Of a DNA stretch of 48,546 nt, positions 15,728 through 23,477 are shown piece by piece; the stretch's first letter is position 1; each line of letters starts with the position of its first letter. This DNA comes from an uncultured Pelagibacteraceae bacterium. Its GTDB lineage: Bacteria; Pseudomonadota; Alphaproteobacteria; Pelagibacterales; Pelagibacteraceae. A program made the translations under genes and the position numbers. The notes under the pieces are model-generated. The model ran no database searches. It was not told the origin of the DNA and saw nothing but the letters and a program-made list of their open reading frames with translations. The stretch covers positions 1-48,546 of the forward strand of contig CACOHP010000005.1 in assembly GCA_902627045.1 (NCBI GenBank). The letters run 5' to 3'.

Positions 15728-16048
15728 CTATTTTGGTATTGGAGTAGCGCCAGTCTCTAAACTTATAATTTTTCCATCTTTGTATTTATAAACTGCCATA
15801 ACCGCTTCAGCATTTCCGTCATTAAATGTAACTATCGAATGGTGAACTCCAATTTCATCATTTTCATAGACCACTCTAGCTTTATCTTGGTTTATATCAC
15901 CACTCATTGCCCATTTAATAACATCTGCTTTACCTAAGATATTTCCTGACTTATGCATTGCAAATTTAAAATCGTCATGCAAAAGTTCATTCATAGTTGA
16001 CTCATCTTTTTTATCAATTGCATTGGTATATTTCTCAATTATCGACAT
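15728..16048 (-). CDS. SnoaL/NTF2-like fold protein
   Basis: A 106-residue protein with the NTF2-like pattern: an N-terminal helix (IIEKYTNAIDKKDESTMNEL), then LHDDFKFAMHKSG, and beta strands ending with YKYKDGKIISLETG. Such proteins are small enzymes or ligand-binding domains; the substrate cannot be told. An AAGGAG ribosome site precedes the start. Third to last on the minus-strand cluster that begins at 16984. Confidence 0.7.
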   Translation of the reverse strand: MSIIEKYTNAIDKKDESTMNELLHDDFKFAMHKSGNILGKADVIKWAMSGDINQDKARVVYENDEIGVHHSIVTFNDGNAEAVMAVYKYKDGKIISLETGATPIPK

Positions 16049-16064
16049 TTTATACTCCTTTTAT

Positions 16065-16370
16065 TTAATAAGAGTCTGACTCTTCACATATTACAATTGT
16101 ACTTTTTGGGTCAGTAGCCTTTCTTCTTTGAACGACAATTTTCTGATGTTCATCTGAATTATACCAGCCTAAAGCTTTATCTTTATTTGGAAATTCAATC
16201 ACTACTGTAAGGGTAGTTTCTTCTCCTTCTTTGACTAATTTCTCTGGAGTTCTTACCAAAAATTTTCCATCAAAAGGCTTCAATGTGTCTGCAACTTTAC
16301 TTGCATATTCTTTTGCAAACATATCTGGGTTTGTAACTATTGGAACTGCCACTAAATATGCTTTTTTCAT
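16065..16370 (-). CDS. DUF1330 family protein
   Basis: A 101-residue dimeric alpha/beta-barrel-type (ferredoxin-like fold) protein of the DUF1330 family. It shows the family pattern KAYLVAVPIVTNPDMFAKEY, then GKFLVRTPEKLV, VVIEFPNKDKALGWYNSDEH and a C-terminal strand. Function unknown. An AAGGA ribosome site precedes the ATG. The gap to the next gene of the cluster is 16 bases. Confidence 0.82.
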   Translation of the reverse strand: MKKAYLVAVPIVTNPDMFAKEYASKVADTLKPFDGKFLVRTPEKLVKEGEETTLTVVIEFPNKDKALGWYNSDEHQKIVVQRRKATDPKSTIVICEESDSY

Positions 16371-16386
16371 TGTGTTTTCCTTTTAT

Positions 16387-16593
16387 TTAATTTTTAAAAA
16401 GAGCAAGAGCTTCATTTAAAAGTGTTTCAGATTTAGCATGATCACCAGCTTTATGAGCATCCATACCCTGATCTCTTAACTCTTGAGCTTTTTTAATCTT
16501 ATCATCTATATTTTTAGCTAACATAGGACATGAACCTGCGTATGCTGAGCTAACAAATAAGACCAAACAAAGTGTTAACATTATTTTTTTCAT
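16387..16593 (-). CDS. Small exported protein (hypothetical)
   Basis: A 68-residue protein with a clear signal peptide (MKKIMLTLCLVLFVSSAYA). The mature part of about 49 residues is mostly helical and charged, with one Cys (GSCPMLA) and the segment DHAKSETLLNEALALF, which resembles a single TPR-like hairpin. A good AAGGAG site lies upstream. Function unknown; probably periplasmic. Second gene of the minus-strand cluster. Confidence 0.7.
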   Translation of the reverse strand: MKKIMLTLCLVLFVSSAYAGSCPMLAKNIDDKIKKAQELRDQGMDAHKAGDHAKSETLLNEALALFKN

Positions 16594-16609
16594 TTTTTCT
16601 CCTTTTAAA

Positions 16610-16984
16610 TTAATACAAAGTCTGAACTACTTTTTTAACTCTTTCAGCTCCATTCGGAACTAAAGCTTCAACAAATGTATGACATTTTTCAGTTTTAGCT
16701 TTGTCGTATTTGGAGCCATAATGCTTATCAACTGCTTTATTTACTCCTTCATCCCATTCTTTTTCTGGAATACCGATTTCAAGAGCGTAGGTCTTTAGGA
16801 CTTTTACCGTTGAAATAGATTTTTCTTTCATTCCATATTCAAATTTTTCACCAGATGGTAAAAAGTAATTTGCCATATAAATTCCAATACAATCCCAAGC
16901 TTTTGATTTATCATTTTTACTCATACCTGCATGAGCAGAAGTAAAAATTAAAAAAGATATTATTACTGCTATATATTTGTTCAT
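16610..16984 (-). CDS. Exported protein (hypothetical)
   Basis: A 124-residue protein with a signal peptide (MNKYIAVIISFLIFTSAHA) and a helical mature domain with two Cys (WDCIGIY and EKCHTF) that could form a disulfide. No family recognised. It is the first gene of a seven-gene minus-strand cluster and is followed at 17 bases by another small exported protein. A promoter would lie in 16985-17051, where no clear motif stands out. Confidence 0.65.
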   Translation of the reverse strand: MNKYIAVIISFLIFTSAHAGMSKNDKSKAWDCIGIYMANYFLPSGEKFEYGMKEKSISTVKVLKTYALEIGIPEKEWDEGVNKAVDKHYGSKYDKAKTEKCHTFVEALVPNGAERVKKVVQTLY

Positions 16985-17051
16985 GACCTCTCTATGTTAA
17001 TTAATATTATTTTAAAATGTAACTGTTTTGTTACATGCCTGATATGCGATA

Positions 17052-18053
17052 TTATAACCAGCTAGGTACAGGTAAGTTTTTTTCCTCTAAAAATGATTTA
17101 TTAAACATCTTAGAGTTGTATTTATCTGATTTATCACAAAGAATAGTTACAATTGTTTTTCCTGGCCCAAGTTCTTTTCCAAGTCTAATTGCACCCGCAA
17201 TATTTATTCCACAACTTGTTCCTAAACTTAGACCTTCATTTTGAATTAAATCATAAAGTATGGGTAATGCTTCGTGATCATCAATGGAATATGCATCATC
17301 AATTTTTGCGTTCTCAAAATTTTTTGTTATTCTACTTGAGCCAATCCCTTCAGTAATTGATCCACCTTCAGATTTTAATTCGCCGTTTTTAATATAATTA
17401 TAAAGTGCTGATCCTTTAGGATCGGAAAGGTAAATTTTAACATCTTTATTCTTTTCTTTCAGCGCATTACTTACACCAGAAATGGTACCACCTGTTCCAG
17501 ATGAACAAATAAAACCATCAACTTTACCTTCAGTTTGTTCCCATATTTCCTTTCCTGTTCCTTCATAATGTCCTTTAGCATTAGCAACATTGTCGAATTG
17601 ATTGGCCCAGACAACACCATTGTTATTAGTTGGTCTTAACTCATCTGCTAGACGTCCAGCAACCTTAACAAAATTATTTTCATCTTTATATGGCTTTGCG
17701 GGGACTAATCTTAATTCTGCCCCTAGATTTTTTATTGTATCTTTTTTTTCTTGAGTTTGATTATCATTCATTACGATTATTGTTTTATACCCAAGTGAAT
17801 TCCCTATCAAACCTAATCCAATTCCAGCATTACCCGCAGTACCCTCAACAACAATCCCACCTTTAGAAATTAATTTCTTTTTTTGTGCATCTTTAATTAA
17901 TGAGAGTGCAGCTCTATCTTTGACAGACCCACCAGGATTCATAAATTCCGCTTTACCGTAAATGTTACATCCTGTTAACTCAGAGGCAGCTCTAAGTTTG
18001 ATTAATGGAGTATTACCAATTGAGTCAATAAATGTATTTCTAATATGAACCAT
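17052..18053 (-). CDS. cysK: Cysteine synthase A (O-acetylserine sulfhydrylase)
   Basis: A PLP enzyme making cysteine from O-acetylserine and sulfide. The 333-residue protein has the PLP-lysine segment NPGGSVKDRAA, the substrate loop GTAGNAGIGLGL and the phosphate-binding SSGTGGTISG. It matches the alphaproteobacterial subtype ending NLPVPSWL. The start overlaps the cysE stop (TAATG), so enzyme and acetyl donor supply are translationally coupled. SAR11 relatives depend on reduced sulfur, and sulfide or sulfite from sulfonates could feed this step, but that is inference. Confidence 0.94.
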   Translation of the reverse strand: MVHIRNTFIDSIGNTPLIKLRAASELTGCNIYGKAEFMNPGGSVKDRAALSLIKDAQKKKLISKGGIVVEGTAGNAGIGLGLIGNSLGYKTIIVMNDNQTQEKKDTIKNLGAELRLVPAKPYKDENNFVKVAGRLADELRPTNNNGVVWANQFDNVANAKGHYEGTGKEIWEQTEGKVDGFICSSGTGGTISGVSNALKEKNKDVKIYLSDPKGSALYNYIKNGELKSEGGSITEGIGSSRITKNFENAKIDDAYSIDDHEALPILYDLIQNEGLSLGTSCGINIAGAIRLGKELGPGKTIVTILCDKSDKYNSKMFNKSFLEEKNLPVPSWL

Positions 18054-18622
18054 TAATCTTCATTATTATCAGTAACAGCGTATGGCTTAAATCCTCTTGT
18101 AGCGTCCCCAATTTTTTTTGCAGGATTACCAGCCATTATAGATTTTTCTGGAACATCTTTGGTTACAACTGCGTTAGCACCAATCAAAGAATTTTTTCCA
18201 ATAACAACAGGTCCTAAGATTTGAGCACCAGAACCTACCACTACATTTTCTTCTAAGGTAGGATGCCTTTTTGAATTTCTTTGCTCGTTTGTATTAATAC
18301 TTGGAGATGTCCCGCCAAGAGTAACATTGTGATAAATTGTTACGTTATCACTTATTTCAGATGTTTCACCAATGACCACACCCATACCATGATCAATAAA
18401 TAAATTTTTTCCGATTTTTGCTTTAGGATGAATTTCAATGCCTGTAAAAAATCTTGATAATTGAGAAATAATTTTTGCAACTAAATCAAACTTTGCAATT
18501 GCAAAAAAATTAGCAATTCTATGAAAAAATATGGCCTTTACTCCTGGATAAGTTAAAATTACACTTAATTTAGATTTTGCCGCAGGATCACGGTCGATTA
18601 TGGATTGTAAAAAATTATTCAT
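18053..18622 (-). CDS. cysE: Serine O-acetyltransferase
   Basis: Makes O-acetylserine from serine and acetyl-CoA, the substrate of CysK encoded directly downstream. The 189-residue protein is the short form, with an N-terminal helix region and left-handed beta-helix hexapeptide repeats from about 60. The catalytic His is in FIDHGMGVVIGETSEI, with IYHNVTLGGTS and ANAVVTKDVPEKSIMAGNPA following. First gene of the cysE-cysK operon, divergent from the VOC gene across about 69 bases. Confidence 0.93.
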   Translation of the reverse strand: MNNFLQSIIDRDPAAKSKLSVILTYPGVKAIFFHRIANFFAIAKFDLVAKIISQLSRFFTGIEIHPKAKIGKNLFIDHGMGVVIGETSEISDNVTIYHNVTLGGTSPSINTNEQRNSKRHPTLEENVVVGSGAQILGPVVIGKNSLIGANAVVTKDVPEKSIMAGNPAKKIGDATRGFKPYAVTDNNED

Positions 18623-18691
18623 ACTGTATTTATATCCACTTAAAAATTGAAGAATATATAGTTACTTTATTAACTTTTTAAAGGATTTATT

Positions 18692-19102
18692 ATGTATAAA
18701 AACACTAATTGTTTTCATTTAGCCATACCATGTGGAGATTTAGAAACTGCTAAAAAGTTTTATAGCGAGACACTTGGATGTAGTTTGGGTAATTCCGAAA
18801 AGGAATGGGCTGATGTAGATTTTTGGGGAAACGAGTTAACTCTTCATGCTAGTGAGCATAAACTTGTCAATGAAAGACATGATGTTGACATGGGTAATGT
18901 TTCAGTGCCACATTTTGGTATCCACTTATCAAGAAAAGATTTTGATAATCTTAAAAGAAGGTTAAATGAAAAGGGTGCAAAATATTATGATGAGCCATAC
19001 TTAAGGTTCAAAGGCACAAAGTATGAGCAAGAAACTTTTTTTATTAAAGATCCTAACGAGAACGTTTTAGAAATTAAGACCCTTACAGCAAATCCAGGTT
19101 AA
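18692..19102 (+). CDS. VOC family protein (glyoxalase/dioxygenase superfamily)
   Basis: A 136-residue vicinal-oxygen-chelate fold protein. The paired beta-alpha-beta modules begin with NCFHLAIPCGDLETAKKFYS and continue with HFGIHLSRKDFDNLK. The C-terminal FIKDPNENVLEIKT contains the metal-binding Glu. Substrate unknown. An AAAGGA site is visible before the ATG. Divergent from cysE; followed by a LysE exporter gene after 29 bases. Confidence 0.8.
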   Translation: MYKNTNCFHLAIPCGDLETAKKFYSETLGCSLGNSEKEWADVDFWGNELTLHASEHKLVNERHDVDMGNVSVPHFGIHLSRKDFDNLKRRLNEKGAKYYDEPYLRFKGTKYEQETFFIKDPNENVLEIKTLTANPG

Positions 19103-19131
19103 TTCAATTCTTGTACTTAACAATTTATTAG

Positions 19132-19746
19132 ATGGAATATCTAATTTTAGGTTTTTTTACCGGACTTAGCTTAATCCTTGCAATTGGCGCACAAAATATA
19201 TTTGTAATTGAGCAAGGACTTAAAAAACAACATGTTTTTTTAGTATGCGCAGTATGCTCTCTTTCAGATTTATTATTAATATTTATTGGTATATTTCTAT
19301 TCCATTATTTTAATCAGTTTTTCAGTTTATTTGTAGAATTAATACTAAATATTCTTTTAATATCATTTTTGATTTATTTTATTTACTCAAAAATAAAATC
19401 TTTTAAAATTCAAGTTTCTTTTAGCAAAGATATGCAAAATATTTCTCGTTTTGAAATATTTTTTAAAACGCTGAGTTTTACATATCTAAATGCTCATGTT
19501 TATTCTGATACTGTATTTTTTTTAGGAAACTTTTCAAAAAACTTTTTGATAAATGAAAAAATTTATTTTGGCATAGGAGCCTCTACTGCATCTTTCTTTT
19601 TTTTCTTTTTGTTAGGCTATCTTTCAACCTTTTTTTCGAAATATGCACAAAATGAAAAAACTTGGAAATTTATAAATTTTTTTATTATCTTATTTATGTC
19701 AATTTTAACAATTTACATATCTAAAGAGACATTGTATTTGATTTAA
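19132..19746 (+). CDS. LysE/ArgO family amino acid exporter
   Basis: A 204-residue membrane protein with about six helices. The family signature is at the N-terminus: GFFTGLSLILAIGAQNIFVI followed by EQGLKKQHVF. FLVCAVCSLSDLLLIFIGIF and the TYLNAHVYSDT loop also match LysE/ArgO transporters, which export lysine or arginine. The substrate is not determinable. One base separates its stop from the msrB start, so the two are cotranscribed. Confidence 0.88.
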   Translation: MEYLILGFFTGLSLILAIGAQNIFVIEQGLKKQHVFLVCAVCSLSDLLLIFIGIFLFHYFNQFFSLFVELILNILLISFLIYFIYSKIKSFKIQVSFSKDMQNISRFEIFFKTLSFTYLNAHVYSDTVFFLGNFSKNFLINEKIYFGIGASTASFFFFFLLGYLSTFFSKYAQNEKTWKFINFFIILFMSILTIYISKETLYLI

Positions 19747-19747
19747 T

Positions 19748-20209
19748 ATGTTTTCAAGACGTAAACTTTTAAAAATAATTGGTTTTTCATATTTATTTTT
19801 TTTCACACTACCGTACAAAATATTAAGTGCAGGTGTTAAGAAAATTATAAATCCAAATCTTTCTAACGAGCAAAAAGATATAATGTTTAATGAGGGCACA
19901 GAAAGGCCTTTTACAAGTAAATTACTTAAAGAAAACAGAAAAGGTTTTTACCATTGTGCAAATTGCAAGGCAAAGTTATTTTCATCTAATGCAAAATTTG
20001 ATAGTGGCACTGGTTGGCCATCATTTTCTGAGGCACTACCTGGAGCTTTTAAAACAAAAGTAGATTATTCATTTGGTATGAAAAGAATTGAATATCACTG
20101 TGCTAATTGTGGTGTTCATCATGGACACGTATTTGACGATGGACCAAGAACTACGGGAAAAAGATTTTGTAATAATGGTTTATGTTTAATTTTTATACCA
20201 GAAAGTTAG
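19748..20209 (+). CDS. msrB: Peptide-methionine (R)-S-oxide reductase, Tat-exported
   Basis: Repairs oxidised methionine (R-sulfoxide) in proteins. The 153-residue protein begins with a twin-arginine signal (SRRKLLKIIG plus a hydrophobic stretch), so it is probably exported to the periplasm by Tat. The MsrB domain has two zinc CxxC pairs (C70/C73, C118/C121), the GTGWPSF motif and GVHHGHVFDDGP. The catalytic Cys is C141 in GKRFCNNGLCL. The usual xNS after this Cys is NNG, and an extra Cys (C146) follows. The stop interlocks with that of convergent hisD (20206-20209). Confidence 0.9.
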   Translation: MFSRRKLLKIIGFSYLFFFTLPYKILSAGVKKIINPNLSNEQKDIMFNEGTERPFTSKLLKENRKGFYHCANCKAKLFSSNAKFDSGTGWPSFSEALPGAFKTKVDYSFGMKRIEYHCANCGVHHGHVFDDGPRTTGKRFCNNGLCLIFIPES

Positions 20210-21492
20210 TTTGAAAAACCATATTTTCTTAACCTAACATCGCCTGTTCTAGCATGAGCTTCCATTCCTTCGTATCTTGAGATTCTTGCACAAGCAGCTC
20301 CAACAGATTTTGTAGATTCTTTAGTCATTCTTTGAAAACTTAAAGTCTTGATAAATTTACCTACAAATAATCCACCAGTATATCGACCAGCTCCTTTGGT
20401 AGGCAATATATGATTTGTTCCAGAACATTTATCACCATAAGCAACTGTTGTTTCTTCACCAATAAATAATGAGCCATAATTTTTTAATCTTTTATGGAAC
20501 CAATCAAGGTTTTTTGTTTGAACTTCTAAATGTTCAGGTGCATATTCATCACTAATTTTTGCCATCTCTTCGTCTGTATCACATAGAATTACTTCACCAT
20601 AATCTCTCCAAGCTGCCTCAGCACTTTTTCTAGGTAACTCTGGTAATTCAGCGATTAATTCTGGAACTCTTTTCATGACTTCATCTGCTACTCTTCTGCT
20701 AGTAGTGTACAACCAAGCTGGAGAATTATATCCATGTTCTGCCTGTCCAACTAAATCTACTGCAACCATCTCCGCATCGGCCTCATCATCTGCTATAACA
20801 GCAATTTCAGTTGGTCCTGCAAATAAATCAATACCAACTTTTCCAAATAAAATTCTTTTAGCTTCTGCTACAAACTGATTTCCAGGTCCTACTAAAATAT
20901 CTGCTGGAGGATTTTCAAATAAACCATTTGTCATTGCTGCAATTCCAGGAACACCACCTAAATTTAAGATTACATCTGCGCCACACAAATTGGCTGTATA
21001 AACAATTGCCGGATGTGCACCCACACCTTCTTTAGGTGGACTACACGCAATAATGTTTTTTACTCCTGCAACTTTTGCAGTTGTAACGCTCATGACAGCT
21101 GAAGCAATATGAGCATATCTTCCACCTGGTATATAACAACCAGCTGTATTTACAGGAATTAATTTTTGACCTGCATAAAGACCTGGTGATAGCTCAACTT
21201 CAAAATCTTGGCCATAATTTTTTAACTGAGCTTCAGCAAATTTCTTTACTCTTTCATAAGAAAACTGAATATCATCTTTTGTTTTTTGATCTAATTCTTT
21301 ATTTATTTGCTCTATTCTCTCCTTTGATACAACTATTTCACCATCATACTTATCAAATTTTTTTGTCAAATTTATACAAGCTTCTTCTTTTGAAACTTCA
21401 ATTTCTTTTAACAATCCCTTTACGATTTCATTTGTTTTACCATCGTCTGTTGAAGGGGTTTTTGGTGATTTTTTTAAGTATGTAATTGCCAT
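20206..21492 (-). CDS. hisD: Histidinol dehydrogenase family protein, probable sulfopropanediol dehydrogenase (HpsN-like)
   Basis: A 428-residue NAD+-dependent, zinc-containing dehydrogenase of the HisD family. Zinc and catalytic motifs are present: VGQAEHGYNSP, APEHLE, AYGDKCSGTNHILPT and GMEAHARTGD. Several segments (GRYAHIASAVMSVTTAKVAG, EAAWRDYGEVILC, the AHARTGDVRLRKYG end) look more like HpsN than biosynthetic HisD. HpsN oxidises 2,3-dihydroxypropane-1-sulfonate (DHPS) to sulfolactate. It is the last gene of a transcript that also carries a TauABC-type importer, a sulfolactate/malate-dehydrogenase-family enzyme and Pta, not histidine genes. A true histidinol dehydrogenase role is still possible if no other hisD exists in the genome. 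Confidence 0.85.
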   Translation of the reverse strand: MAITYLKKSPKTPSTDDGKTNEIVKGLLKEIEVSKEEACINLTKKFDKYDGEIVVSKERIEQINKELDQKTKDDIQFSYERVKKFAEAQLKNYGQDFEVELSPGLYAGQKLIPVNTAGCYIPGGRYAHIASAVMSVTTAKVAGVKNIIACSPPKEGVGAHPAIVYTANLCGADVILNLGGVPGIAAMTNGLFENPPADILVGPGNQFVAEAKRILFGKVGIDLFAGPTEIAVIADDEADAEMVAVDLVGQAEHGYNSPAWLYTTSRRVADEVMKRVPELIAELPELPRKSAEAAWRDYGEVILCDTDEEMAKISDEYAPEHLEVQTKNLDWFHKRLKNYGSLFIGEETTVAYGDKCSGTNHILPTKGAGRYTGGLFVGKFIKTLSFQRMTKESTKSVGAACARISRYEGMEAHARTGDVRLRKYGFSN

Positions 21493-21543
21493 AAATTTTT
21501 TGTGATTATTTAAAGCATATTAGATTTTTTTTCAATGAAACAA

Positions 21544-22455
21544 TTAATCTAAAGCAACAACAGCTGCTGCAATTGAAGCTAGTCTTGCAGGAGCTTCATC
21601 AGAACGACTTGTAATTACCACTGGAACTTTACCCCCAACAACAACTCCTGCTGCACAGGCTCCACAAAAATAAATTAGCATTTTTACTAATCCATTACCT
21701 GTTTCGACGCTTGGGACTAATAACACATCAGCCATACCAGCGACACTATTTTGTATGCCTTTTATAGCTGCAGATTTTTTTGAGATACTATTATCAAATG
21801 CAAGAGGACCAAAAACATCAGCATTTAAATTTTCTTTTTTGGCTAAATTAGTTAATTCCTCAGCCTCTTTAGAGCTAGGAACACTATCTAAAACTTCCTC
21901 AGTAGCAGATAATATTGCTACCTTAGGTCTTTTAATTCCAATTCTATTGGAAAAATTAATAACATTTTTCAAAATATGTAATTTTGTTTTTACATTAGGT
22001 AAAACATTCAACGCTCCATCGGTAATTATTAAAGGCTTATCCACTTTTCCTAGAGTCATATGCCATATATGACTCAATCTTGTTTTTCCTAGTAAATTAT
22101 ATTCTCTTTTCAAAACTTCTTTCATAAGAACGTCAGTATGGATATGGCCTTTAACAATAATTCTTATCTTTTGTTCACTTGCTAGTTTTGCAGCAATAGT
22201 TGCTGTATTATTTTCAACAGGCTCATGAATTATCTCATAATTTGAGATATCCCATTTTAAATCTTGTGCGCACTTATTTATTTCTTTTTCATCACCAATA
22301 AAAATTGGCTCAATTAAATTTTCTTTAACGGCATCTTGCACTGATTGCATAGGCAAAGGTTTTCCTGCATTAACAATTCCGGCTTTAATACCTTTTTTTT
22401 TGTGAGCAACATTAAGTAAGTTATCAGGACAAATAATTTCTTTATTGGAAAGCAT
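21544..22455 (-). CDS. pta: Phosphate acetyl/butyryltransferase family protein
   Basis: A 303-residue PTA_PTB-family enzyme that interconverts acetyl phosphate and acetyl-CoA. Family segments are IIVKGHIHTDVLMKEVL, PLIITDGALNV, GPLAFDNSIS and LLVPSVETGNGLVKML. It has no ackA partner nearby. In sulfonate degraders the same type of Pta takes the acetyl phosphate made by sulfoacetaldehyde acetyltransferase (Xsc) to acetyl-CoA. The position behind tauABC and next to the HpsN-like gene fits that role, although xsc is not in this window. It follows the upstream dehydrogenase gene after 2 bases. Confidence 0.88.
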   Translation of the reverse strand: MLSNKEIICPDNLLNVAHKKKGIKAGIVNAGKPLPMQSVQDAVKENLIEPIFIGDEKEINKCAQDLKWDISNYEIIHEPVENNTATIAAKLASEQKIRIIVKGHIHTDVLMKEVLKREYNLLGKTRLSHIWHMTLGKVDKPLIITDGALNVLPNVKTKLHILKNVINFSNRIGIKRPKVAILSATEEVLDSVPSSKEAEELTNLAKKENLNADVFGPLAFDNSISKKSAAIKGIQNSVAGMADVLLVPSVETGNGLVKMLIYFCGACAAGVVVGGKVPVVITSRSDEAPARLASIAAAVVALD

Positions 22456-22457
22456 GA

Positions 22458-23477
22458 TTAATTTTTTAAATCCACTAAATCTTTTTGAATAATTTTTGAC
22501 AATTTGATCTCTTTTTTTAAGTTCATTCTAAACCTTTTATCTTTATTTTGACCCGGATACATTATTTCTTTTACTCCTTTAATCTTAGGTAATCTTTTAA
22601 TTGTCTTAATATTACCCTTAATTCTTGAAGTATAATTTTTTACAAATAAGTTTGTTTTAAATGTGATAAATAGATGTCCAATATTTTGTGGACCTGAAAA
22701 ATCATCAAAAGGATCCTTAACTTTGCCTGCATGATTTCCACCAGTTAAAACACCACTTAAAATATCGACCATCCATGCTAAACCTGAACCTCTAAATTCT
22801 GCAATAGGTAATTGAACTCCGTGAAGAGCTTTTTTTGCATCTGTTGTTGGTTTGCCAAATTTATCTAACGCAACACCTTTTGGAATTTTTTGATTATTTC
22901 TAGCAGCAAATCTAATTTTTCCTCTATTAATTTTTGCAATCGCTGTATCTAAAATAAAGGGTACCTTTGCTCCAGTTGGAGAACCAAAACATATAGGATT
23001 TGTTCCGAATAAACTTTTTTTAGCACCATAAGGAGCGATTGCAGGAGGCGCATTGGTATAGATCATAGTGATTAAATTTTTTTTGACTGCTTGTTCAGCG
23101 TAGTAACCAGACAATCCATAGTGACCACTATTTTTCACTGCCACTAAACCGATACCTGTTTTTTTGGCACATTCGATTGCTTTTTTAATTGCAAGATCTG
23201 CTGCAACAAAACCAATACTATTATCAGCATCAATGTGAGCGATCGATTGAGATATCTTTTTTACTTTTAATCTAGGTTTTGGATTAATAACTTTTTTAGA
23301 TATTCGTTCACAATACATTCTTAATCTTGAAAGACCATGACCATACGCACCAACTAACTCGGCATTAATCAAAGCATTAGCTGAAATAATAGCATGAGTA
23401 TTGGTTAATCCATAATTTTTAAAAATTTTGACAACTTCTTTTTTAAGATTTTCTATTTTCAATTTAGCCTTTTCCAC
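22458..23477 (-). CDS. Malate/L-lactate/sulfolactate dehydrogenase family protein
   Basis: A 339-residue NAD(P)-dependent dehydrogenase of the Ldh2 (COG2055) family, which includes malate, ureidoglycolate and (R)-sulfolactate dehydrogenase ComC. Signatures are VGAYGHGLSRLRMYC, VKNSGHYGLSGYYAEQA, PYGAKKSLFGTNPICFG and FRGSGLAWMVDILSG. Start is GTG at 23477, overlapping the tauC-like gene by 14 bases. Next to a HpsN-like enzyme (which makes sulfolactate) and a sulfonate-type importer, oxidation of sulfolactate to sulfopyruvate is the most attractive role. Malate or lactate cannot be excluded by sequence. Confidence 0.83.
   Translation of the reverse strand: MEKAKLKIENLKKEVVKIFKNYGLTNTHAIISANALINAELVGAYGHGLSRLRMYCERISKKVINPKPRLKVKKISQSIAHIDADNSIGFVAADLAIKKAIECAKKTGIGLVAVKNSGHYGLSGYYAEQAVKKNLITMIYTNAPPAIAPYGAKKSLFGTNPICFGSPTGAKVPFILDTAIAKINRGKIRFAARNNQKIPKGVALDKFGKPTTDAKKALHGVQLPIAEFRGSGLAWMVDILSGVLTGGNHAGKVKDPFDDFSGPQNIGHLFITFKTNLFVKNYTSRIKGNIKTIKRLPKIKGVKEIMYPGQNKDKRFRMNLKKEIKLSKIIQKDLVDLKN

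Noticed and set aside
20206-21492. A histidine-biosynthesis operon around the HisD-family gene
   Set aside because: Neighbours are a sulfonate-type transporter, a dehydrogenase and Pta; hisI and the hisN-like gene lie far away in other operons.
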